A DNA stretch of 5,810 nucleotides from Chloroflexi bacterium RBG_13_46_14 (GTDB lineage: Bacteria > Chloroflexota > Dehalococcoidia > Dehalococcoidales > UBA2162), in assembly GCA_001796415.1 (NCBI GenBank), contig MGML01000031.1, positions 6,442 through 12,251 on the forward strand. The letters run 5' to 3'. The notes beneath the pieces were generated by a model, which had not been told where the DNA came from, ran no database searches, and was given only the letters and a program-made list of their open reading frames with translations. A program made the position numbers and the translations under genes. Positions within the stretch are counted from its first letter, which is position 1; each line of letters starts with the position of its first letter. Positions 1 to 5,719 of this stretch are shown piece after piece.

Positions 1-394
1 CAAAACTGTCCAGCTCATCGGCAGAGATATCACCAGTTCGGAAGTCCTCGCTACCCTGGAAGGAGTAGATACCATATATACGTATAACGGAGCTCGTTTC
101 GACCTGCCTTTCATCTATCAGCATCTTGGAATTAATCTTGCCGAGATGTATGATCACTGCGACTTAATGTTCCAGTGCTGGAGAAATAACTTGAGGGGCG
201 GACTGAAAGGTGTCGAAAAGCAGCTTGGCATCAGTCGTGAGTCGGAGGGTGTTGATGGGCTTGAGGCAATTCGGCTCTGGAACAGGTATCTCTACTCTGC
301 TGACCTAGAAGCGCTTGATACACTTCTGCGTTATAATCTTGAGGATGTTATAAATCTAAAAACTCTAAAAGAAATCCTCGACGAAATGCAGTAA
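1..394 (+). CDS. RNase H-like (DEDD-type) exonuclease, C-terminal part
   Basis: The reading frame is open from base 2 to the TAA at 392-394 and gives 130 residues; the start lies outside the window. It resembles the C-terminal two thirds of the RNase_H_2 / YprB-type 3'-5' exonuclease-like domain, a DEDD-fold family expected to hydrolyse nucleic acid with two metal ions. Seen directly: YNGARFDLPF at residues 28-37, matching an Exo II motif with Asp34; HCDLM at 52-56 with Asp54, where the family usually has a conserved Asp-Leu; and YNLEDVINL at 111-119, matching the YNxxDV form of Exo III with Asp115. The Exo I acidic residues would be upstream and cannot be checked. The protein ends just after the domain, so no extra C-terminal module is present. 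A convergent gene follows, separated by a strong terminator. Substrate is unknown. The fold is fairly sure, the cellular role is not. Confidence 0.8.
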   Translation, partial: KTVQLIGRDITSSEVLATLEGVDTIYTYNGARFDLPFIYQHLGINLAEMYDHCDLMFQCWRNNLRGGLKGVEKQLGISRESEGVDGLEAIRLWNRYLYSADLEALDTLLRYNLEDVINLKTLKEILDEMQ

Positions 395-522
395 TACTCA
401 TCCCAGTATTGACTATTAAACCTGCCTGTTACGCCCTTATTCAAAATGCATAACCTGGAGGTGATTCTGGCAGACACTTCGACAGGCCTGGAATAGACAA
501 GCTCTGATTCTTAATCGCATCA

Positions 523-559
523 AAAGGGGACTCGAAAACGAGTCCCCTTTCAGTTTTTT
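523..559 (+). terminator. Rho-independent terminator between convergent genes
   Basis: A perfect 12-bp stem, AAAGGGGACTCG (523-534) with CGAGTCCCCTTT (539-550), closes an AAAA tetraloop and is followed after three bases by a run of six T (554-559). This is a textbook intrinsic terminator for the exonuclease gene on the plus strand. Read on the minus strand, the same stem ends in four T, so it may also stop the URO-D-family gene that ends at 572. Bidirectional use is inference. Confidence 0.92.
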
Positions 560-571
560 CGCAACTTTAAT

Positions 572-1909
572 CTATTTGTATGTTCCGTATTCTTTCGCAG
601 ATTCCATCATAGCTCTCAGGTTGTTGATATCCCCTTTTTCAACGCTGGCACCGGCAGCAAGGATGTAACCTCCGCCCGGAGCACAGGTCTCTATCAATTT
701 ACGACACTCCGCCTTCACTTCATCGGGTGTGCCGGTCATTATCATCGATGTTGGTACGTTTCCGGCAAGACAGCAGATACCCTTCAGCGTTTTCTTCGCC
801 AGTTCCATATCCGTCTGATCGAAGTACCAGACAACCCCGCTGGGAGGGGTGTTATTGATTTGCTTCAGGCGTAATGTATACCTTCCCTCAGCAAACGGCA
901 TCGGTACGATTCCTTCTTCTATCATCGCCAGGAACGTAGCCTTAAGCGTCGGCCAGTAGAATTCATCGAATTGCTTATCGGACATGAACATGTCGTCACC
1001 CTTGTGCAGCGGCATCATGGCTATCGGACTTATCGTGATAGGAAAGTCCTTAATAGCGGCCTGGTTCATTTTCAACCGACGTTCCATGAAATCATGGATT
1101 CTCTGTGGTCGGCGGAACATATCCTGGCTGATTCCCCGTGTACCCCTCAACATATCGGCAAGGAAATCGAACGGTGCTCCTGCCATAAGTCCGGCGCCCA
1201 TCAACGGCGGATAACCGCGTGACAGTACGAGGTTCCTGATTTCCTGGTTGGCAGAGGTCCACCTCTTATACTCATCGCTCAAATCCATCAACGTCTGGAA
1301 TGTCTTACGTATATCAGGATCAGCCAATGCAGTAATCCAGGCCGTTCCCTGGAGCATACGCAATGGAGGGAGTTTCCTGAACGATTCGAAAAGTCCTGTA
1401 GTACGGGGTAACATCGTCCTGATATTGAAATCGGATTCATCCATTTCCAGGAGATCGTATTCATCGGGACTCATATATTCACCCTCGACGAATTGATTGG
1501 TGGGTGAATTCTCAGGTAGACCGATTCCCGGAAGAAGCGTAGTTTTTGAACACATCGCTTCTGAGATAATGCCGGAAGGTATCAATCCAGGCCCGCTGAA
1601 CGTATCCATATCTCCAAAATCATCCATGAACTTTATCCAGCATTCCCGCATTTTCTCATAGTCGTACATCATCCCGTGGAAATTTGATCCTCCGTAATTC
1701 GCCGGATATGAATGCACCGGAAGCATAACCGGTACGCGATCAGGTTTCTCCAGTTTGATAGCCTTGATGAAACGTTCTACCCTTGTCTTGTATGATTCCT
1801 CGGCTTCGTTATTGATAAACTTCACTCCCTCAGCATCCCGCCACGCCTGGAACCTTACCTCTCTCTTCTGTTCCCATGATAACTCGGACCAATTTGCTGG
1901 TTTCTCCAT
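572..1909 (-). CDS. Uroporphyrinogen decarboxylase (URO-D) superfamily protein, atypical
   Basis: From the ATG at 1909 the product has 445 residues. It looks like a URO-D superfamily TIM-barrel protein, a group holding HemE, corrinoid:thiol methyltransferases (MtaA/MtbA) and many uncharacterised anaerobe proteins. Seen: DRVPVMLP at residues 57-64, FAEGRYTLRL at 339-348, CLAGNVP at 380-386, then GTPDEV and a glycine-rich APGGGYILAAG at 410-420, the usual C-terminal signature. The HemE arginine motif (MRQAGR) is missing, and HemE is shorter (about 350 residues). The His-x-Cys zinc site of MtaA-type enzymes is not seen, so neither haem synthesis nor canonical thiol methylation is supported. No signal peptide or membrane segment is visible; probably cytosolic. 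An in-frame ATG at 1981 would add 24 residues but lacks a ribosome site. The 1909 ATG has AGGAGG at 1924-1929, 14 bases upstream, and a likely promoter overlaps the 1981 codon. No corrinoid protein gene lies next to it here. Confidence 0.85.
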   Translation of the reverse strand: MEKPANWSELSWEQKREVRFQAWRDAEGVKFINNEAEESYKTRVERFIKAIKLEKPDRVPVMLPVHSYPANYGGSNFHGMMYDYEKMRECWIKFMDDFGDMDTFSGPGLIPSGIISEAMCSKTTLLPGIGLPENSPTNQFVEGEYMSPDEYDLLEMDESDFNIRTMLPRTTGLFESFRKLPPLRMLQGTAWITALADPDIRKTFQTLMDLSDEYKRWTSANQEIRNLVLSRGYPPLMGAGLMAGAPFDFLADMLRGTRGISQDMFRRPQRIHDFMERRLKMNQAAIKDFPITISPIAMMPLHKGDDMFMSDKQFDEFYWPTLKATFLAMIEEGIVPMPFAEGRYTLRLKQINNTPPSGVVWYFDQTDMELAKKTLKGICCLAGNVPTSMIMTGTPDEVKAECRKLIETCAPGGGYILAAGASVEKGDINNLRAMMESAKEYGTYK

Positions 1910-1979
1910 ATGGTATATGAAAGCCTCCTGTCCTTTATTTATTAGCAACTCTGATTGACTATTACATTTTAGATTCTGC

Positions 1980-2009
1980 ATTTTATCAATGCCATCGATA
2001 GAAAGTAAA
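1980..2009 (-). promoter_or_regulatory. Putative sigma70 promoter of the URO-D-family gene
   Basis: On the minus strand TTTACT (2004-2009) and TAAAAT (1980-1985) are separated by 18 bases, matching 4/6 and 5/6 consensus positions. Transcription would begin near 1973, inside the 24-codon N-terminal extension, so the transcript would use the ATG at 1909. The area is AT-rich, so a chance match is possible. Confidence 0.35.
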
Positions 2010-2233
2010 GACTATTGAATGTTTTCTTTCCTTTACATGAATACGAAGCTTTCGAATAGAGGCAGGAAATACTATATTCGAACGGCTATTAGTTAAACCA
2101 TCTCTTCAATTTCGCTACGGATATCTTGATGTAAGCAATACCTGTTACTTCAGTTCGCTTCTCTTTCAGCGTGAGAGGTTTATATCAGCATCCACACTCA
2201 AAATATACAGGTTTCCCGTGAATAAAATCGCTT
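1982..2233. other. Intergenic region between two minus-strand genes
   Basis: These 252 bases separate the stop of the NYN gene from the upstream side of the URO-D-family gene. I see no convincing open reading frame, tRNA or T-tailed terminator hairpin. A short complementary pair (GTAAAG/CTTTAC, starting near 2005) is too weak to call. The gap and the promoter at its left end suggest that the two minus-strand genes are separate transcription units. Confidence 0.5.
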
Positions 2234-2980
2234 CTAATTGCCGATATATTTCGGATTGAGAGATACATTCACTACCGGTGGTTTTTTGGATCTATCATGG
2301 GTGAGGATAAACACTTCAGGGTATTGTTTTAATAGTGATTGCAGCTTCTCATGGCCGTATGTTCGTGGATCAAACGCAGGGTCCAATTGTCTTAAACTGT
2401 TACCTATCGTCGAAAGGAAAGCCCATTCATCTTCCTTTGCAGCCATTTCGAATCCCTGGATGAGAAGAGGTAAAGGATCTGAGCTATCCTGCTCTTCAGC
2501 TTTCTTTGTCCCTCGTTTCTTCCCGGGAACCGTTACTTTACTCAAATTTTCCGAATATATGAACTGGTTGCAGGCATTTACGAAAGCTTCCGGAGTTTTT
2601 TTATCACCTACTCCTATTACAAAAAGCCCGTTCTCTCTTATTCGTGTCGCCAGACGCGTGTAGTCACTGTCACTTGAAACAATACAAAATCCCTGCAAAT
2701 CATTAGTATGAAGCAGGTCCATTGCATCTATAATCATAGCGCTATCCGTAGCGTTCTTACCTACTGTGTTTCGAAACTGCTGGACAGGCTGGATAGCATT
2801 CTGATGAAGCGTCTCCTTCCACTGGTTCATGGTAGTAGTTGTCCAATCACCGTAGATTCTCTTGATAGTGATTAAACCGGCTTTACTTACTTCCGTAAGT
2901 ATCTCGGGAAGTAATGATGCCTGGGCATTGTCCCCGTCTATGAGTACGGCGAATTTCGGCTGGCCATGTTGCTCGTCCAC
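2234..2980 (-). CDS. NYN-domain (LabA/DUF88-type) putative ribonuclease with C-terminal OST-HTH/LOTUS-like domain
   Basis: This 248-residue protein starts at a GTG (2978-2980) preceded by AGGAGG six bases upstream. Residues about 9-145 form a NYN domain, a PIN-like fold of metal-dependent RNases. Seen: AVLIDGDN at 11-18 (Asp15, Asp17), the ATDSAMIIDAMDL stretch at 78-90 (Asp79, Asp85), and VSSDSDYTRLATRIRENG at 101-118 (Asp104, Asp106). These acidic residues are the expected metal ligands, so the active site looks intact. A charged, lysine-rich linker (about 148-168) leads to a region at about 169-241 with the pattern of an OST-HTH/LOTUS domain, which in other proteins binds RNA. The NYN plus LOTUS order is a known bacterial architecture, but the physiological target is generally unknown. 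There is no signal peptide, so it is probably cytosolic and acts on RNA. It is transcribed divergently from the epimerase gene. Domain calls are firm for NYN and moderate for LOTUS. Confidence 0.88.
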   Translation of the reverse strand: MDEQHGQPKFAVLIDGDNAQASLLPEILTEVSKAGLITIKRIYGDWTTTTMNQWKETLHQNAIQPVQQFRNTVGKNATDSAMIIDAMDLLHTNDLQGFCIVSSDSDYTRLATRIRENGLFVIGVGDKKTPEAFVNACNQFIYSENLSKVTVPGKKRGTKKAEEQDSSDPLPLLIQGFEMAAKEDEWAFLSTIGNSLRQLDPAFDPRTYGHEKLQSLLKQYPEVFILTHDRSKKPPVVNVSLNPKYIGN

Positions 2981-2986
2981 TTTACA

Positions 2987-2992
2987 CCTCCT
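2987..2992 (-). promoter_or_regulatory. Strong Shine-Dalgarno site fixing the GTG start of the NYN gene
   Basis: The minus strand reads AGGAGGTG just before the gene. The AGGAGG core is six bases from the GTG at 2978-2980, ideal spacing, and it supports a GTG start over any downstream codon. Confidence 0.85.
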
Positions 2993-3012
2993 GGCTGAAA
3001 GTACCTTGTTTA

Positions 3013-3041
3013 ATGATAGCCATAATCACAGAGTTTCTCAA
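3013..3041 (-). promoter_or_regulatory. Sigma70-type promoter of the NYN gene
   Basis: On the minus strand TTGAGA (3036-3041) is 17 bases from TATCAT (3013-3018). Each hexamer matches consensus at 5 of 6 positions. The predicted start near 3006 gives a leader of about 26 bases holding the Shine-Dalgarno site. Confidence 0.65.
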
Positions 3042-3049
3042 ATTTTGTA

Positions 3050-3087
3050 CATGTCATGACTTAACTTATTCTTCTTTTTTTGACATG
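3050..3087. repeat. Inverted repeat between the divergent promoters
   Basis: CATGTCA (3050-3056) and TGACATG (3081-3087) are exact 7-base inverted copies 24 bases apart. The left copy overlaps a second small palindrome, GTCATGAC (3053-3060). They lie between the two -35 boxes (3036-3041 minus, 3089-3094 plus), where a regulator acting on both genes would bind. Operator function is inference. Confidence 0.4.
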
Positions 3088-3088
3088 C

Positions 3089-3117
3089 TTGACGCAAATG
3101 GGGTACTCATTCATAAT
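3089..3117 (+). promoter_or_regulatory. Sigma70-type promoter of the epimerase gene
   Basis: TTGACG (3089-3094) and CATAAT (3112-3117) are 17 bases apart; each matches consensus at 5 of 6 positions. Transcription should start near 3124 and give a leader of about 45 bases. A perfect TTGACA also occurs at 3080-3085, but it has no -10 box at suitable spacing. Confidence 0.7.
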
Positions 3118-3121
3118 GAGT
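3105..3121. promoter_or_regulatory. Palindromic candidate operator over the -10 box
   Basis: ACTCATT (3105-3111) and AATGAGT (3115-3121) are perfect 7-base arms around a 3-base centre. The palindrome covers the whole -10 box of the epimerase promoter, so a dimeric protein bound there would block RNA polymerase. No regulator gene is in the window, so the identity of the binder is unknown. Confidence 0.45.
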
Positions 3122-3168
3122 TACATTAGAGTCCTTCTTACAGTAATGATATCACAGACTGGAGATAC

Positions 3169-4092
3169 ATGAATAAAGCCGTTGTTACCGGAGGCGCCGG
3201 GTTCATCGGGTCTCATCTTACTGAAGAACTGGTAAGACGTGGTTATTCCGTTACCGTCGTTGACAACCTTTCCAGCGGTAAAATGAATAATATCGAACGA
3301 CTGATATCTTCGAACAAAATTAGTTTTGTACAGGAAAGCATCACCAACCTTTTAGCTTTAAATAAAATTTTTTCAGATGCCGATTACGTTTTTCATCTGG
3401 CCGCGCTGGGCAGTGTCCCTCAAAGCGTGGAAAAACCGGAAATTTACCATGAAAACAATGTAACCGGGACTTTCAAGGTACTATTAGCGGCAAGGGGCAA
3501 CAAAGTGAAGAAGGTAGTATATACCTCTTCGTCGGCGGTATACGGAGATGATCCCGAACTTCCTAAAAGGGAAGATATGCTTCCCTCTACTATATCACCG
3601 TATGCAGTTACAAAACTTGCCGGAGAATATTACTGCCAGGCATTCCATGCGGCATACGGATTACCGACAATCTGTCTCAGGTTTTTCAATGTCTTCGGTC
3701 CACGACAAGATCCCAATTCTCAGTATGCCGCCGTTATTCCAAGTTTCATCAAGAGAATACAGGATGGTAATCCTCCCATCATATATGGTGACGGAGAGCA
3801 GACGAGAGACTTCACGTATGTAACTGATGTTGTTGAAGCGATGATCCTGGCTGCAGAAAACGATGCGACAGGAATATTCAATATCAGTCGCGGAGAGAGC
3901 ATAACCATTAATGAACTCGTGGATACTATTATCCGCATAATCGGCACCGATGTTCGGCCAGAATACCGGGAACCGCGGCAGGGTGACATCGTACATAGCT
4001 ACGCGGATATCACAAAAGCGAAATCATTCGGGTTTAGTCCCCGGTATACCCTTGAAGAAGGGATATCAAGGATGATTAAGGAATTCACCTAA
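3169..4092 (+). CDS. NAD-dependent epimerase/dehydratase, UDP-sugar 4-epimerase-like (extended SDR)
   Basis: A complete 307-residue extended short-chain dehydrogenase, the usual length for GalE/WbpP-type enzymes. These interconvert UDP-glucose/UDP-galactose or their N-acetyl forms in the cytosol to supply sugars for surface polysaccharides. Seen in order: the nucleotide-binding GGAGFIGSHL at residues 8-17; Asp32 at the end of strand 2, which favours NAD over NADP; HLAA at 76-79; TSSSAVYG at 119-126 carrying the catalytic Ser; SPYAVTK at 143-149 with catalytic Tyr145 and Lys149; the sugar-nucleotide loop around FFNVFGPRQDPNSQYAAVIP (172-191); and DFTYVTDVV at 214-222. The active site is complete. 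The RQDPNSQYAAVIP stretch resembles UDP-GlcNAc 4-epimerases, but substrate cannot be settled from sequence, and a UDP-glucuronate-acting relative is possible. GGAG at 3161-3164 serves the ATG. No glycosyltransferase or polysaccharide genes are adjacent. Confidence 0.9.
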   Translation: MNKAVVTGGAGFIGSHLTEELVRRGYSVTVVDNLSSGKMNNIERLISSNKISFVQESITNLLALNKIFSDADYVFHLAALGSVPQSVEKPEIYHENNVTGTFKVLLAARGNKVKKVVYTSSSAVYGDDPELPKREDMLPSTISPYAVTKLAGEYYCQAFHAAYGLPTICLRFFNVFGPRQDPNSQYAAVIPSFIKRIQDGNPPIIYGDGEQTRDFTYVTDVVEAMILAAENDATGIFNISRGESITINELVDTIIRIIGTDVRPEYREPRQGDIVHSYADITKAKSFGFSPRYTLEEGISRMIKEFT

Positions 4093-4423
4093 ACGAGTTA
4101 AGAAAGCTTTTAAAGTCAGAGTTACCGCTTTTTCTTCTTCGCTGTCCTGTGCCCGAAAGCTCAATGGTAGAGCGAGTCCGCCTCAGGCCGATTAACCGAA
4201 GGGAAAATATGCAAGGAATCTTTACAGGTGAGTGATGTGAGTAACCATAATTCACCATCTATTGAAGCTAATTGAGCCTGAGTATTTTCATAAAATCAAC
4301 GAAGAAAGTCACGCTTATTTGAGGTTATTTGATGACGGATTGTGGGTAAGATCTAATCTTGACTTACACTCCAAGAAAAGCGATAATAATCAAAGGTTGA
4401 AATACCATCCTCATTGTGGGTGT
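4093..4423. other. Non-coding stretch between the epimerase gene and tRNA-Asn
   Basis: No credible protein gene is present. Just after the epimerase stop, AAAGC and GCTTTTTC could form a weak stem with a T-rich tail (about 4105-4131), which is a poor terminator candidate. The middle holds the tRNA-like relic at 4148-4203. The right part, up to the tRNA, contains only a short open frame that runs into the tRNA and is not believable as a gene. Confidence 0.5.
4148..4203 (+). pseudogene. Degenerate tRNA-Asn-like 5' half (tRNA relic)
   Basis: Bases 4148-4176 align with 4421-4451 at the intact tRNA-Asn gene at 27 of 31 columns, with two single-base gaps. The match covers the 5' acceptor strand, a pairing D stem (GCTC 4159-4162 with GAGC 4170-4173) and the first bases of the anticodon stem. 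Similarity then breaks for about 11 bases and partly resumes at TTAACCG (4192-4198), which matches the anticodon-loop region of the intact gene. The T arm, the 3' acceptor strand and CCA are missing; no TTCGAGT-like loop or complementary acceptor sequence follows. It cannot fold into a functional tRNA. The simplest explanation is a decayed duplicate of the neighbouring gene, or of a lost tRNA of the same cluster. A chance match is unlikely over the first 29 bases, but part of that stretch is common to many tRNAs. Confidence 0.55.
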
Positions 4424-4499
4424 TCCCCGATAGCTCAATCGGTAGAGCGAGCGGCTGTTAACCGCTAGGTTCTTGGTTCGAGTCCAAGTCGGGGAGCCA
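4424..4499 (+). tRNA. trnN: tRNA-Asn (anticodon GUU), CCA encoded
   Basis: A complete 76-base cloverleaf. The acceptor strands TCCCCGA (4424-4430) and TCGGGGA (4489-4495) pair perfectly. The D stem is GCTC/GAGC (4433-4436, 4445-4448). The anticodon stem AGCGG/CCGCT (4450-4454, 4462-4466) encloses loop CTGTTAA with anticodon GTT at 4457-4459, which reads AAC and AAU asparagine codons. The variable region is AGGTT. The T stem CTTGG/CCAAG (4472-4476, 4484-4488) encloses TTCGAGT. The discriminator base is G (4496), as expected for asparagine, followed by a genomically encoded CCA (4497-4499). A run of six T (4500-4505) directly follows and may mark the transcript end. Confidence 0.97.
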
Positions 4500-4654
4500 T
4501 TTTTTAGCATCAATTTCTTTGATTCTTTCACAATTTTATTCCTCTTTAATTTATTCATTTAACACATCTGCTTAGCTATTAGACTCATTTCCCTAAATAT
4601 TTAGTCTTCTCCCCTTATACAGATTAGAAATCGTAGTATACCGAAATTAATCAG

Positions 4655-4703
4655 CAGGTTTTAATAATGGAAGAACCTGGACTGAGGTGTTCAATCTCAG
4701 CCC
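4655..4703 (+). repeat. Two tandem small hairpins upstream of the CoA-transferase operon
   Basis: Stem 1 is CAGGTT (4655-4660) with AACCTG (4674-4679), extendable by a G-T and a T-A pair, with a 9-base loop. Stem 2 is CTGAG (4682-4686) with CTCAG (4696-4700), extendable past one mismatch to GG/CC that share base 4679 with stem 1, also with a 9-base loop. Four T follow at 4707-4710. They may be a weak terminator ending the tRNA unit. The consensus of a known riboswitch was not recognised. Confidence 0.35.
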
Positions 4704-4707
4704 AAGT

Positions 4708-4784
4708 TTTACTTTCGCCGTTCATGTAATATAATTTACTAACCTTATATATGTAATTTCCGATTAATCCAGGATAAATATAAT
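4708..4784 (+). promoter_or_regulatory. Candidate promoter region of the CoA-transferase operon
   Basis: Two consensus TATAAT boxes occur. The one at 4730-4735 has TTTACT (4708-4713, 4 of 6 matches) 16 bases upstream and would give a leader of about 65 bases. The one at 4779-4784 lies closer to the gene but has only a poor -35 (TTTCCG at 4757-4762). AT richness makes chance matches likely, so I cannot choose firmly. Confidence 0.35.
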
Positions 4785-4807
4785 ATAACGAAAGGAGCAT
4801 TGACCAG

Positions 4808-5719
4808 ATGAATCGAGTCATGACTATGCAGGAGGCGATCTCCAGGTACATCAAGAGTGGAGACCTGCTTTTTATTGGCGGCATGCAGCATGGAGAGCCT
4901 TTTGCAGCCATACCCGAGATATTACGACAACGAATAGACCACCTGAAACTGGTGTCCTGCCTGACAATATCCACCAATCTGTTAATCGCAGAAGGAAGGG
5001 TGGATAAATATTACACGGGTTACTACCAGCAGGATACGAAACGATCTTATCTGATGAGCAGAGCCAGGCAAGTGGGTAAATACCCGGTTTTCCAGGAATA
5101 TTCTCACTTCGGTATCGCCCAGGCGCTGCTTGCCGGACAGATGGGCGTTTCGTTTCTCCCGATGCGCAGCCAGGTCGGCTCGGATATGCTTAAGTATAAT
5201 CCTGATATCAAGGTAATAGACGATCCGTATACCGGAGGAAAAATCGGCGCGGTCGGGGCAATCGTTCCCGATGTCGGGATCATCCATGTCCAGCGATGTG
5301 ACGAGAACGGAAATGCGCAGAGGTATGGTTCTCTGGGAGTAGACGCCGAGGGAATCAATGCCAGCCGTACCGTGATCATAACCACAGAGAAAATCGTCGA
5401 TCCCGATGTAATCCGTCGCGACCCGAACCGCACCATTATCCCGGGCTACCGGGTTGCTGCCGTAGTCGAGCAGCCGTGGGGCGCTTTCCCGATGCATCTT
5501 GCCGGCTGTTATTCCGGTGACTGGCCGGGATTTCTGGCCGAGACCAGTTCCGAAGACAAGTACGATAATTTCATGGAGAAATACATTTACGGTGTACGTG
5601 ACTGGAATGAGTTTATGGAACTGTGGAGAGAGTTTAAAGGCGAGGAATACTTTAAGAGATTTGAGGTGAAACTGAAACCAAGTGATCCGATATATTCAGG
5701 ATGGGAGGAGATAGGATAA
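4808..5719 (+). CDS. Family I CoA-transferase subunit A (glutaconate CoA-transferase alpha-like)
   Basis: A complete 303-residue protein resembling the alpha subunit of glutaconate CoA-transferase (GctA, about 320 residues) and related IpdA-type proteins. With subunit B it would move CoA between acyl groups in the cytosol, typically in amino-acid or ring-degradation pathways. Seen: the N-terminal MTMQEAISRYIKSGD at 5-19 and FIGG at 22-25; EILRQ at 37-41; SQVGSDM at 121-127, a conserved substrate-loop pattern; VPDVGIIHVQRCDENGNA at 153-170; and PGYRVAAVVEQPWGAFPMH at 212-230. In this family the catalytic glutamate is in subunit B, so its absence here is expected. AAGGAG (4792-4797) lies 10 bases before the ATG. 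The next ATGs at codons 5 and 7 are less likely starts. The stop overlaps the start of subunit B, so the two are co-translated. The fold is certain; acyl substrate is not determinable from this window. Confidence 0.92.
   Translation: MNRVMTMQEAISRYIKSGDLLFIGGMQHGEPFAAIPEILRQRIDHLKLVSCLTISTNLLIAEGRVDKYYTGYYQQDTKRSYLMSRARQVGKYPVFQEYSHFGIAQALLAGQMGVSFLPMRSQVGSDMLKYNPDIKVIDDPYTGGKIGAVGAIVPDVGIIHVQRCDENGNAQRYGSLGVDAEGINASRTVIITTEKIVDPDVIRRDPNRTIIPGYRVAAVVEQPWGAFPMHLAGCYSGDWPGFLAETSSEDKYDNFMEKYIYGVRDWNEFMELWREFKGEEYFKRFEVKLKPSDPIYSGWEEIG

Larger units (their letters stand above)
4500..4807. other. AT-rich non-coding region between tRNA-Asn and the CoA-transferase genes
   Basis: No protein gene is supported on either strand. 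The region begins with the T run behind the tRNA, contains a 12-base palindrome CTAAATATTTAG (4593-4604) and the hairpin pair at 4655-4700, and ends with promoter-like boxes and the ribosome site of the CoA-transferase gene. It probably serves as the tRNA 3' boundary and as promoter and leader of the operon. Confidence 0.5.

Noticed and set aside
462..498. A very short frame after a GGAGG-like stretch between the exonuclease gene and the terminator
   Set aside because: Only about a dozen codons with no support beyond the purine-rich stretch; too little to call a gene.
971..1222. Plus-strand frames within the URO-D-family gene
   Set aside because: They are antisense shadows of the conserved minus-strand protein.
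3661..3996. Minus-strand open frames inside the epimerase gene
   Set aside because: The plus-strand frame has complete catalytic motifs; the opposite frames have no recognisable features.
4150..4203. A functional tRNA with another anticodon (a loop reading GCCTCAG or TCA was considered, including selenocysteine tRNA)
   Set aside because: The putative anticodon stem does not pair, position 33 is not U, there is no T arm, and no 3' acceptor strand follows.
4262..4468. Plus-strand open frame of 68 codons starting with TTG
   Set aside because: It runs into the tRNA-Asn gene, has no good ribosome site and shows no recognisable domain.
4364..4558. Minus-strand open frame of 64 codons across the tRNA-Asn gene
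   Set aside because: It is the reverse complement of the tRNA; peptides of the GSPTWTRTKNLAVNS type are a well-known spurious product of tRNA antisense frames.
4651..4977. A 108-codon minus-strand frame over the hairpins and the start of the CoA-transferase gene
   Set aside because: It overlaps a real gene and an AT-rich leader, and its sequence has no recognisable family pattern.
4982..5497. A 171-codon minus-strand frame opposite the CoA-transferase gene
   Set aside because: It is a shadow of a clearly conserved plus-strand gene and has no domain pattern of its own.
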